Source of the DNA: Catenulispora rubra
GTDB taxonomy: Bacteria; Actinomycetota; Actinomycetes; Streptomycetales; Catenulisporaceae
NCBI RefSeq assembly: GCF_015356825.1
Contig: NZ_JAACYW010000005.1
Location: forward strand, 53,867-117,866
Reading direction: 5' to 3'
Length of the DNA stretch: 64,000 nucleotides
Shown in pieces: positions 52,701 to 61,067 of this stretch. Position numbers and translations under genes: made by a program. The stretch's first letter is position 1, and the number at the start of each line of letters is the position of its first letter. The notes beneath the pieces were generated by a model. It searched no databases. It was given only the letters and a program-made list of their open reading frames with translations, and was not told the origin of the DNA.

Positions 52701-55700
52701 GGCCCGGTGGTGGGGATCGACACCTGGTTGGCCGTCGGCCGGTTCATCACGTCATAGCTGGTGGTCGAACTGGTGTAGGCGAGCCCTGAGGCGGTGGAGC
52801 CGCCGACGTAGCGGGTGGAGGAAGAAGGCAGGCCTTTCGACACCGTGTCATAGGTCCAGCCGACGAGCTGATCGGGCTGGTCGGTGGCCGCCACCCCGGT
52901 GACCGGCGCGGAGTATTCGCCGGTCTTGCGGCCCAGGTGGTCCCAGGAGTTGTAGAGCGAGATGCCGCGGCCGTCGGTGGAGGACAACTGAAGCCCGGCG
53001 TTGTCGAAGGTGGCGGTGGTGACACCGGAATCGGGATCGTCGGTGCGGACGGTGCGACCCAACAGATCGGTGGTGGTGCTCCACGTGTTCTTGGCCGGGT
53101 CGGTGACCGTGACGGTGGCCGTGTCGTCGGCGTTGAAGGCGAACGCGTAGCCGGTGACCTCGGCGAGTGACTTGTCGGCGTCGGTGCCGGTCACGGCCGG
53201 CGGGTTGGCGTGGTACTGCCACAAACCGGTGGTGCGGCCCCGGGCATCGGTGATCGTGGAGCTGGCGACGCCGCCGGACGGCGGGATGGTGTCGGTGCGG
53301 TCGGCACCCCAGGTGTGGGTGAGCGTGGACCACAGCGGCTGGTTGTGGCCCAGCACCGTGGAGGTCACGGTGTGGGCAGGCAGGTTGTATTCGGTACTGG
53401 TGACCGACGGGATCTGCGCCGGATCGCTGTACTGGACGAACGCACCCGATGGCGCGTTGGTCCCGTCGTAGAACGCCGCACTGGCACGGTGTGGCCGGCC
53501 CAAAGCGTCGTACGAGGTCTGAGTCACCACCTGACCGGCGCTGCCGTCGGCGGGAGTGGCCTGGGTCTGCTGGGTGCGGCCCAACCCGTCGACGATCGTG
53601 TACGCCGTGGTGGTGTCTCCGGCGGCGTCGGTGAGCGTGTCGGTGTCGACGAACGACGGCTCGGTACCGCCGGGTCCGGCCAGGAAGTAGGAGTAGGAGA
53701 CGTTCGGGCTGGCCGATCTCGCTCGATTCGGCTGCCACACCCCGGTGGTGCGGCCCAAACCGTCGTGACTGATGGTCGTGGTGTGCCCGTTGGTGTCGGT
53801 GACGGTCACCGGCTGCGCACGCCCCGGATCCAACGTGGTCACCGCCGGAGCCCAGGATCCGACAGCGCCGGTGGCCGGATCCGGGGCTGTGACCGCCACC
53901 GAGGTGGGCAGGGCGTGGTCGGCCGGGGTGTAGGCGGTGGCGGCGATGTTGCCGTCGGCGTCAATGGCCTGCAACAGTCGGCCGTAGGCATCGAACGCCG
54001 AGGCGGGGGTGGAGGATTTGGTGATCCAGGTGGCGTTGTTGGTGCCGTCGTTGGCCGATTCGACCTCGGTGCGGGTGACGTTTCCCGGTCCTGACGCGTC
54101 ACCGAGCGGCTTGTCGTCGAAGAAGGTGCGGGTCCCGGAAATCTCCGCCTCGGCGGAGCCGACAGCAGGCGGGGTCGGGGTCCAGGTGCAGGAGCCGCCG
54201 TTCGGGATGACAGTGGTGGTGACCAAATCAGCCAGTCCGGAGCGCTGCGCGATGTCGGTGGTCGCGGCCGCGCCGGTGTTGGCGTACCAGGTGCGGGTGC
54301 ACAACTGCGGCACCTTCCCGTCGCCCTGATCGAACCCGGAGGTTTGGCGGCCGTTGCCGCCAGAGGCGATGGCGCCGGTGAACACCGGCAGAGAGTCGTC
54401 GTAGGTGTAGTCGGTCCGGGTGCGCCGCATCCCGGTGGTGATCTGTGTGTAGGTGACGGTGGTGCCGGTGTGCTGGAACCTGGCCCGCTGCTTCGGCAGG
54501 GTGTCCGTCCGGTTGTGGACCGCGGTCGGGGCCGAGAGCACCGGATGGTCGATGGCGTCGGATTGCACCGGTGCCGAGGCGTCGGCGGATTCGAAGGTCT
54601 GCGTTTCGAAGACGCGGCCGGCCAGGGCGTTGTCGTCCACCGTGTTCGGGAACTCACCGCGGGAATCGGTGATGGTGACCGGCGCCGAGACTCCGGCCAG
54701 GTTCGGGTCCTGATCCATCCCGCGCAGGTAGGTGGTGACGGTCTTGGTGTTGAGGGTGTTGTAGATCCCCTTCGCCGGAGCGTTCGGGTCGATCTGGTCA
54801 CCGGTGACCGCCACCATGGTGCCGAAGCCGCGGAACTGGTCGAAGGTGCGGTTCTCTTTCGGCGTCTGTTCCGAGTCGTTGGAGTGCCAGGCCGGCGATG
54901 AAGGATAGGCGTAGGTGGTGACCACCGAGGAGCCAGAGCCTTGGCCTGCCGAGGTGGAAAGCTTGGTGTTGTCGTCGGTCTGGACCTTGGTGACCACCCA
55001 CTTGTTGAACCAGTCCAACGACGGGGCGGTGTCACCGGGTTTGGTCCAGTACTCCGGAAAGCACAAGGTGTGGTTCGCGTCCACCGTCGGGGCACCGCTG
55101 CTGCACGGGTACGCGGAGGTGTCGTAGGTGGCGCGGATGTCGCCGCCGAGCTCGTCGTCCACGCGCACCAGACGCGGCGTCGACTCAGGGCCTTGAGACG
55201 GGTAGGCAGGAGAGATCCCGGCGCGGTTGTCGAACTGCTGGTAGCCGAATGTCACATCGGGCATCTGCGTGTGCTGACCCCCCGACAGGCCGGTGTGGGT
55301 AACGGCGTCGGTCTCCAACGCCGTCCCGCCGGCCCCGGTGGCCGGAGTGACCCAGTGCTGCTCCAACTCCCAGGAGTCCACCGGCGTGAACGCGCTGTCG
55401 ACCCGCACCTGCGTGGTCACCGTGGCCAGCCGCGCGGTCTGGAAGAACGTCGGCGCGACGTTGCCGCACGGGCCGGACGACGAGCAGATCTGATCGGCCG
55501 GCACATCCTGGAACGCCGCATCGTTCGCATCAGTGATCCCGGCCGACACCAGACCGGGACCAGGCGAGGTCAGCGTGGTCGGACAGGCGATCGGGCCACC
55601 GTCATGGATACACCGCGGCACCAACCCGAACACGACCTGCGCCGCCGGCCGCAAGCCCGCCACCACATCCGGGGCCCGGAACCCGTAGTCGATCCCGGAC

Positions 55701-57235
55701 AAGTACCCGGCCGAGGTGTACTGCACCAGAGCACCGGTCGCGGCATGCGTATAGAAATTGAACTCGCGCAGGTAGTTGTATCGGACCACATTCCCGTGCG
55801 GATCGACGACGAAGTCCAGATTCCACCGCCACCCGGCCCGACAGGTGTTCGGATCGACAGTCGACGTCGGATCGTTGCAGGCCGTTCCGGCACCGGTGCC
55901 GAACACCGGCTCACCCCACGCCGAATACGTCGGCGAATCGCTGCCGTTGCCGCCCAGCGCGGCAGGCAGCCGGTTGGAACCGAAGTAATACTGCGTGCCG
56001 TCGGTGGTGGTCAGCCGCCAATAGGCGTTGTCGTCCGCGGGATCGCCGTTGCCGGCACCGGTGAGCTCCTCCACCCGGGACCCGTCGTCCCCCGATATCC
56101 GCCACATGCCGGTCGCGTCGTCCCGCACCAACTCCCCGGAATGCCCGGCCAGCGAGACCGTCGCGTTCGGGATACCCAAGCACACGTCGCCGACCGTCTT
56201 CCACGACGACGGAGCACCCGGCACCTTCGCACACGGCGTGAACGACCGCTCGATGTACCCGGCCCCGGCGTCCCAGCCGTCGCCGATCTGCGAACCCTGC
56301 GAGTTCGCGTTCGCGGTCTGGCCGTCCAGAGTCGACGACGAGTAACTGAGCCCCAACGGCGGCGCCGACCCGCCGAGCGAGGGCGGTGCGGTCATCGGAT
56401 AGGAGTAGGAGAACGACCCGGAGTTCGACACCGTCCAGGTATCAGAGGCCTTCAATGGAGTCGCGCGGTAGTCACCGTTTCCACCGGCGGGCGCCGAACC
56501 CACGGCCAGGACCACCGGTGCGGTGGTCGAAGCCGCGGCGGGCAGGGACACCGTCGCGTCCAGGGTTCGGCCGCCACGGTTGTTCACGAAACCGACCGGC
56601 GTCTGGATCCGACAGCCGGCCCGCTCCGGTGTGGTCAAGGCACACGCCGGAAGCGCGACCAGACGGAGCCGATCGGCGAAGGAACCGCCGAAGGCGCTGC
56701 GGAAACCGCTGTAATCCAGGCTCAACGCCACCGACGCGGCAGCACCGCCGGCATCTGTACGCGACGCGGAAACGATCGTACCCGCCACCCCCGCACGCTG
56801 CGCCGCCGCATGATCCGCAACGCCGACACGCACGGCGACCGGCGAGGATGCGGGGCTGTTCGTCGATCGCACCGCGCCGGCGGTCGGAAGCGACAACGAC
56901 ACCGGCGTCCCGGTCGCATGCACCGCCGCGCCACCGGGCACCGTCAACGTCACATCAGCCACCGCCGACGACGGCCACACCGGAGCCGACACAGGAGTCA
57001 CCGGCGCGGCAGCAGGGCGTGCCGCCGGTTTACCGACCGTCTTGTGCCCCGGCACCGACGGCTCCGCCACCGGCTTGTGCGGACGCCACTTCCCGGTCGA
57101 GGCAGCCGCACCCGTGCCGGGCAGCGTCCCCGCCACTGTCGTCACCGCCACCGCGGCGACCAGGACCCAAGCAGTCAACGGCCGACGGCCGCCGCGCCTG
57201 GAAGATGAGATCGAAGAAGAACGACGTGTCACCAT
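49766..57235 (-). CDS. Secreted RHS toxin with Hint domain and C-terminal deaminase
   Basis: The 2489-residue product has a signal peptide (RRPLTAWVLVAAVAVTTVAG, basic head before it), a long N-terminal beta-rich region, many RHS/YD repeats and an RHS core ending ISADPVLQPSNP. Near residues 2215-2360 a Hint module occurs (HSFKGDTPVLMADGSTRPIQ, then GLHTYFVVAG and VLVHN). The tip is a deaminase-like domain: HAEEALVNQVVAAG (His/Glu) and CPRCQG (two Cys), the zinc and proton-relay signature. It probably deaminates nucleic acid in a rival cell. The ATG at 57235 has a G-rich ribosome site. Where many relatives have Cys before HSF the sequence has Ala, so autocleavage may be altered. Confidence 0.88.
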   Translation of the reverse strand: MVTRRSSSISSSRRGGRRPLTAWVLVAAVAVTTVAGTLPGTGAAASTGKWRPHKPVAEPSVPGHKTVGKPAARPAAAPVTPVSAPVWPSSAVADVTLTVPGGAAVHATGTPVSLSLPTAGAVRSTNSPASSPVAVRVGVADHAAAQRAGVAGTIVSASRTDAGGAAASVALSLDYSGFRSAFGGSFADRLRLVALPACALTTPERAGCRIQTPVGFVNNRGGRTLDATVSLPAAASTTAPVVLAVGSAPAGGNGDYRATPLKASDTWTVSNSGSFSYSYPMTAPPSLGGSAPPLGLSYSSSTLDGQTANANSQGSQIGDGWDAGAGYIERSFTPCAKVPGAPSSWKTVGDVCLGIPNATVSLAGHSGELVRDDATGMWRISGDDGSRVEELTGAGNGDPADDNAYWRLTTTDGTQYYFGSNRLPAALGGNGSDSPTYSAWGEPVFGTGAGTACNDPTSTVDPNTCRAGWRWNLDFVVDPHGNVVRYNYLREFNFYTHAATGALVQYTSAGYLSGIDYGFRAPDVVAGLRPAAQVVFGLVPRCIHDGGPIACPTTLTSPGPGLVSAGITDANDAAFQDVPADQICSSSGPCGNVAPTFFQTARLATVTTQVRVDSAFTPVDSWELEQHWVTPATGAGGTALETDAVTHTGLSGGQHTQMPDVTFGYQQFDNRAGISPAYPSQGPESTPRLVRVDDELGGDIRATYDTSAYPCSSGAPTVDANHTLCFPEYWTKPGDTAPSLDWFNKWVVTKVQTDDNTKLSTSAGQGSGSSVVTTYAYPSSPAWHSNDSEQTPKENRTFDQFRGFGTMVAVTGDQIDPNAPAKGIYNTLNTKTVTTYLRGMDQDPNLAGVSAPVTITDSRGEFPNTVDDNALAGRVFETQTFESADASAPVQSDAIDHPVLSAPTAVHNRTDTLPKQRARFQHTGTTVTYTQITTGMRRTRTDYTYDDSLPVFTGAIASGGNGRQTSGFDQGDGKVPQLCTRTWYANTGAAATTDIAQRSGLADLVTTTVIPNGGSCTWTPTPPAVGSAEAEISGTRTFFDDKPLGDASGPGNVTRTEVESANDGTNNATWITKSSTPASAFDAYGRLLQAIDADGNIAATAYTPADHALPTSVAVTAPDPATGAVGSWAPAVTTLDPGRAQPVTVTDTNGHTTTISHDGLGRTTGVWQPNRARSASPNVSYSYFLAGPGGTEPSFVDTDTLTDAAGDTTTAYTIVDGLGRTQQTQATPADGSAGQVVTQTSYDALGRPHRASAAFYDGTNAPSGAFVQYSDPAQIPSVTSTEYNLPAHTVTSTVLGHNQPLWSTLTHTWGADRTDTIPPSGGVASSTITDARGRTTGLWQYHANPPAVTGTDADKSLAEVTGYAFAFNADDTATVTVTDPAKNTWSTTTDLLGRTVRTDDPDSGVTTATFDNAGLQLSSTDGRGISLYNSWDHLGRKTGEYSAPVTGVAATDQPDQLVGWTYDTVSKGLPSSSTRYVGGSTASGLAYTSSTTSYDVMNRPTANQVSIPTTGPDAALGGVYQSTTAYTVTGQVDHYTMPAVPAAGLAANTVTNKYSRTGALTSARGSTGNYQDLLDDSEVSPFGETTSRTVGAAPYQVITQNVYDQAARRVVQSFTDASVGTDTSGATVGYGVAHETYTYNAAGQLTSTNDDQSPGTSSPGTVDLQCYGYDPLGRLLHAWTDNAGTTPAPSATLGTGPAAGGIGGCTTTAPTSSSTAGSGPAPYWQDFTGTTPGMATDAMGNRVTVTDHATTGGTGADTTHTYSGYAAPGTRNTLPSGSSSTPGTGPGPHLLGTVTNATGGTTSAATFASDGAGNTTSRKFPAGPGTTAADQTLTWDPEGHLATVTDPAAGHTASYLYDAGGTQLIRRDTSTGTGQTTTTLFLGATEIHLTAGAVAAQRYYSFSGAATTIINSDSTVSIETGDAHGSADTTIDNSPSHENQGHVTARRYTKPFGETRGTTPATFGTFPDDHTFLGKTTDTSTGLVDVGARKYDPSTGRFISADPVLQPSNPQTIGGYAYAGNDPVNSSDPTGLTKCDADPGICSHDTQVSLGAANPCDNQTGYAKRLCDQEQVDERPAATFTCDARCQIGLMAEAQYTGQDPASRNMMLLTGGDPTLSKTQNAVNAYEAGLGGGSDSNLDDFLTVLNIATDYRRIEDCPQSVDAGCVMAVVGDLPMGKLTKLAKIGKLLRASDEADAIASRAGNLVGDLCDTPGAHSFKGDTPVLMADGSTRPIQDVKVGDVVENAPPNGQVEKHRVDRIHVTRTDKDFTDLTVATSAGRKTITGTQNHPYFDLTAGAFVDASDLKPGDRLQTTGANGAVTVADVRNYASSMTTYDLTIDGLHTYFVVAGDAAVLVHNVCDPGSPVGFYSTDLAKHTAWQRLIDDNRGNLYGAARAGGRIFVAHSDSTGHAEEALVNQVVAAGLDPSDITEIYTEYGMCPRCQGPNGKSAVLPLLTNPNLQITYSLPWSDPAVRDSSRDSLATYIGQLFN

Positions 57236-57725
57236 AAGACACCCCCCGTGTCCACAAAGCGGCGGCAAACCCCATTCGCCGACTTGTCAGCAGGCTAACA
57301 GCGAGCGACCACTCGGACACAAGTCAGAGCTCTGATACTTTGCTCACCCTTTACGCCCCACGCGCGCCGCCGCGTCGGCCGAGTGCGCCGACAACCTCTG
57401 CAACCTGGGAGGATGCCGACTCGCGGGGGTTGAGGCTGATCCATCTGACCGTCGGCCGGTTGTTCACGTGTCCGATGCCGGCCAGGGCTGTGCCGGCGGC
57501 GACGCGCCAGAGCCGAGTATCGGCATCGCCACGACGCAGCGCGGGCCGCGGCATCGGAATCACCGTGCCGGCCCGCAAGATGCAGGCCCATCTGCGCTGG
57601 CGCAACGCCAACGCCCGGCACCCCGACGACTTGGCCCCTCGCGGCGGTGCCGGCTCAGCGGAGTCCGATCGAGGGCGTCGCCGCCACCGCCGCCGACTGA
57701 CCGACTGACTGACTGACCGACTACA
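57236..57725. other. Intergenic stretch without supported gene
   Basis: These 490 bp lie between the RHS start and the glgB stop. The frames present are short and Arg-rich, as expected by chance in this GC content. It should hold the RHS promoter. A tetranucleotide repeat occupies 57695-57722. Confidence 0.45.
57695..57722. repeat. Short tandem GACT/GACC repeat
   Basis: Seven consecutive 4-bp units of GACT or GACC, just after the glgB stop codon (minus strand). It may vary in length by slippage but lies outside coding sequence. Confidence 0.7.
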
Positions 57726-59585
57726 TCAGCCCGATCCGTCGCTGGCATCCCCGCCAACCCCGAGATGCCGCCCCGCCAGCCACACCACGGACCGGGCCCC
57801 GACCGTCACCCGCGCCGACACCCCCTCGCCCGACGACGGGTCGGCGGCCGCCACGACCGCGCCGAGGTTGCCCGAGCCTGAGCCGCCGTAGATGGTCGCG
57901 TCGGTGTTGAGGACCTCGCGCCAGGTCCCAGGCCAGGGCATAGCGATCCGGTGGTCGCGGAGCTGGCCTCCGGAGAAGTTGGCGACGCACACCAGCGCGG
58001 AGCCGTCGTCGTAGTTCCCGAACCTGGCGAAGGCCAGGAGGTTCGCGCCGGCGTCCGATGTCAGCCAGTACGTTGCGTGCGGGTCGGCGTCGCGGGTCCA
58101 CAGGGCCGGGGTTTCGCGGTAGCGGGCGTTGACGTCGGCCAGCAGCCGGGTGAGACCGCCGTCCTCCGAATCGTCGGCCGGCCAGTCCAACCCGCGCTCC
58201 TCGCTCCACTCGGCTCGCTGCCCGAACTCGCCGCCCATGAACAGCAGCTTCTTGCCGGGGAACGCCCACTGGTACGCCAGCAGCCCGCGCAGGCCGCCGA
58301 CCTGGTCCTCGCGCGTGCCGGGCTGCTTGCTCGCCAGCGACTGCTTGCCGTGCACCACCTCGTCGTGCGACAGCGGCAACAAGTAGTTCTCGCTGAACGC
58401 GTACGTCGAAGGCTGTGTCAGGTCACTGTGATGATGACTGCGGTGCACAGGGTCACGCACCACATAGCGCAGCGTGTCGTTCATCCACCCCATGTTCCAC
58501 TTCAGGTCGAACCCGAGCCCGCCCTCGCTCGTCGGCCGCGTCACCCCCGGCCACGCCGCCGACTCCTCGGCGATCGTCACCACGCCGGGGTGCCGGCTGT
58601 GGATCGCCTCGTTGAGGCTCCGCAGCAACGAGGTGGCGTCCAGGTTCTCCGTGCCGCCGAACATGTTCGGCTCCCACTGCCCCGGACCCCGCGAGTAGTC
58701 CAGGTGCAGCATCGAGGAGACCGCGTCCACGCGGAGCCCGTCGGCGTGGAACTCCTCGATCCAGTACAGCGCAGAGGCGATGAGGAAGTCACGCACCTCC
58801 CACCGCGCGAAGTCGAAGACCAGGCTGCCCCAGTCGGGATGCTCGCCGCGCCGGGGATCAGGGTGCTCATACATCGCGGTGCCGTCGAAGCGTGCCAGGG
58901 CCCACTCGTCCCGGGCGAAGTGCGCCGGGACCCAGTCGAACAGCACCCCGATCCCCGCCTGGTGCAGCCGGTCCACCAGGTACCGCAGGTCGTCGGGATG
59001 CCCCAGCCGCGAGGTCGCGGCGAAGAAGCCGGTCGTCTGGTAGCCCCAGGACCCGCCGTAGGGGTGCTCCATCACCGGCAGGAACTCCACGTGCGTGAAC
59101 CCGTGCCGCTGCACGTGGTCCACCAGTTCCGACGCCAGGTCCCAGTAGGTCCGTCCACGCCGCCACGACGGCAGGTGCACCTCGTAGACCGACATCGGCT
59201 GCGACGCGGGCCCACCGGAAGCCTCACGCCGTACTTTCAGCCAATCAGCGTCCTGCCACTCATATGACGACGCGAAGATCCGCGAAGCACTCGCCGGCGC
59301 CGTCTCGCTATGAAAGGCCACCGGATCAGCCTTCAGCCGCCACACACCGTCGGCGCCCAGCACCCGGTACTTGTACCGGTCCCACTGCCCGGCGCCCTCG
59401 GCGAAGCCGTACCAGCAGCCGGTCCAGTCGTCGCGGTTCAGCTCCGCCGCACGGTTCGGGTCCCAGTCGTTGAAGTCCCCTGCCACCTGCACCCGCCGCG
59501 CGTTCGGCGCCCACACCGCGAAGCGGGTCCCACCCGACTCCGGGTGGGCGCCGAATGTGTCCCAGTACCGAGGCTCCCCGCTCAA
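57726..59585 (-). CDS. glgB: 1,4-alpha-glucan branching enzyme
   Basis: The 619-residue product is a GH13 branching enzyme: an N-terminal CBM48 (FAVWAPNARRVQVAGDFNDW), the region HPYGGSWGYQTTGFFAATSR, the nucleophile Asp in GLRVDAVSSML, the acid Glu in VTIAEESAAWPGV, and LPLSHDEVVHGKQSL. It adds alpha-1,6 branches to glucan. The extra N1 domain found in many actinobacterial GlgBs is missing. The TTG at 59585 overlaps the stop of the glucosyltransferase gene; an ATG at 59654 is an alternative start but would add residues unlike protein. It forms an operon with that gene. Confidence 0.92.
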   Translation of the reverse strand: MSGEPRYWDTFGAHPESGGTRFAVWAPNARRVQVAGDFNDWDPNRAAELNRDDWTGCWYGFAEGAGQWDRYKYRVLGADGVWRLKADPVAFHSETAPASASRIFASSYEWQDADWLKVRREASGGPASQPMSVYEVHLPSWRRGRTYWDLASELVDHVQRHGFTHVEFLPVMEHPYGGSWGYQTTGFFAATSRLGHPDDLRYLVDRLHQAGIGVLFDWVPAHFARDEWALARFDGTAMYEHPDPRRGEHPDWGSLVFDFARWEVRDFLIASALYWIEEFHADGLRVDAVSSMLHLDYSRGPGQWEPNMFGGTENLDATSLLRSLNEAIHSRHPGVVTIAEESAAWPGVTRPTSEGGLGFDLKWNMGWMNDTLRYVVRDPVHRSHHHSDLTQPSTYAFSENYLLPLSHDEVVHGKQSLASKQPGTREDQVGGLRGLLAYQWAFPGKKLLFMGGEFGQRAEWSEERGLDWPADDSEDGGLTRLLADVNARYRETPALWTRDADPHATYWLTSDAGANLLAFARFGNYDDGSALVCVANFSGGQLRDHRIAMPWPGTWREVLNTDATIYGGSGSGNLGAVVAAADPSSGEGVSARVTVGARSVVWLAGRHLGVGGDASDGSG

Positions 59586-60889
59586 GCCGCCAACCCCGCC
59601 GACGCCAGCAGGTTTCCGTCCGGTATCACAATCTGCCGCTCCCGCGAGCGCCACAGCTCCTCCGGCTCGGCCGGAACCGACGGCGCCGCGTCAACGGCCC
59701 GCGAGTACGCCGCCGCGGTCTGCTCGCCGACCGTCGGCCAGCCGTAGCGCTGACGCACCATCGCCTTGGCCGTGGCCACCATCCGCCGCGCGCCGGGCCG
59801 GTCCTCCAGCAGCGTGGACACCGAGCGCGCCAGCGCGTCCTCGTCGCGCGCCGGGAACGTCACGCCGGTGACCCCGGGCTCGACGATCTCGGCCAGTCCG
59901 CCGGTCGCCGACACCGCCAGCGGGGCACCGGCTGCGGCGGCTTCCAGGGCCACCATGCCGAACGGCTCGTACAGGCTCGGCACGACCATCGCATCGGTGG
60001 CCGCCATCGTCGCCGACAGGTGCGAGCCGACGAAGCCGCCGAAGCTGACCGCGTGCTGGAGCCCGAGGCGGTGCGTCAGGTCCTCCAACTCGCCACGGTT
60101 CGGGCCGTCGCCGCAGATGACGGCGCGCAGCCCGGGGTGCGCGCGGCGCAGTTCGGGCAGCGCGTGCAGCAGGTGCTGGACGCCCTTCTCGTGGACCAGG
60201 CGCCCGGCGAAGCCGACCAGCGGCCCGCTGCCGGCGTACTTCGCGCGGGCCAGGCCGACCTGCTTGGGCTCGGCCCGCCAGCGGGGCATGTCCACGCCGT
60301 TGGGGATGGCGTCGATCTTGGCGGCCGGCACGTCCAACAGCACCGAGACCTCCCGCCGCATGTACTGGGAGCAGACCAGCACCCGGGAGGCCTCCTGGGC
60401 CAGCCAGCACTCGATGGAGTGGATGCCGCGGTTCAGATCGCCGGGCAGCCAGCCCTGGTGCCGCCCGGCCTCGGTGGCGTGGATGGTGGCGACCAGCGGG
60501 ATGCCCAGGTGGTCCTTGACCGTGACGGCGGCATGGGTGACGAGCCAGTCGTGGGCGTGGACGAGTTCGTAGTCCTGGCCGCGGGCGGCGTGCAGGGCGG
60601 TGCGGGTCAAGGTGTGGTTGAAGGCGACGGCCCAGGCCAGCAGGTGATCGGTGTCCAGGGGTATGACCGGCGGGTCCTGCGGGGCCCGCACCACGCGGAC
60701 CCCGTCCACGATCTCGTCCAGCGGTGCGCCGGGGGCGTGGCGGGTGGCGACGGTCACGTCGTGCCCGGCCCGGGCCAGGGTGGTGGCCAGGGCGTGCACA
60801 TGCCGTCCGAGGCCGCCGACCATGACCGGCGGGTACTCCCAGGAAAGCATGAGGAGCTTCCTTTTGCGGAACGCGGTCGTAGCGGTCAT
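59582..60889 (-). CDS. GT4 alpha-glucosyltransferase (Rv3032-like glycogen-synthase-type)
   Basis: The 435-residue product is a GT-B enzyme: KLLMLSWEYPPVMVGGLGRH at the N-terminus, VHAHDWLVTHAAVTVKDHL, VIDAIPNGVD-type loop (KIDAIPNGVDMPRW), GFAGRLVHEKGVQHLLHALP, and the EPFGMVALEAAAAGAP catalytic region. This resembles mycobacterial Rv3032 (alpha-1,4-glucosyltransferase for glucan or methylglucose polymer). The ATG at 60889 has GAGGAGG upstream. It is first in an operon with the branching enzyme and divergent from the GH63-type gene, so the locus builds and trims an alpha-glucan. Confidence 0.88.
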   Translation of the reverse strand: MTATTAFRKRKLLMLSWEYPPVMVGGLGRHVHALATTLARAGHDVTVATRHAPGAPLDEIVDGVRVVRAPQDPPVIPLDTDHLLAWAVAFNHTLTRTALHAARGQDYELVHAHDWLVTHAAVTVKDHLGIPLVATIHATEAGRHQGWLPGDLNRGIHSIECWLAQEASRVLVCSQYMRREVSVLLDVPAAKIDAIPNGVDMPRWRAEPKQVGLARAKYAGSGPLVGFAGRLVHEKGVQHLLHALPELRRAHPGLRAVICGDGPNRGELEDLTHRLGLQHAVSFGGFVGSHLSATMAATDAMVVPSLYEPFGMVALEAAAAGAPLAVSATGGLAEIVEPGVTGVTFPARDEDALARSVSTLLEDRPGARRMVATAKAMVRQRYGWPTVGEQTAAAYSRAVDAAPSVPAEPEELWRSRERQIVIPDGNLLASAGLAA

Positions 60890-61067
60890 CGTCGCCTCCT
60901 CGTCAGGGATCACGGATGCCGTCCGCTCAAGGCGTGTTTCGGCGGTGCGACAAGCATCGCCGCAGGACATTGCGCGCACGTTGCGGCCGTGAGGCCATCG
61001 TGTTCGCGTTCGGCGCCCATGGGATTTCCGGAAACAGACCGAAACCATCAGGGTCCACACTGGCCCC

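Noticed and set aside
54941..57208. A 755-codon plus-strand frame opposite the second RHS gene
   Set aside because: Arg/His-rich antisense shadow of the RHS coding frame without any protein-like motif.
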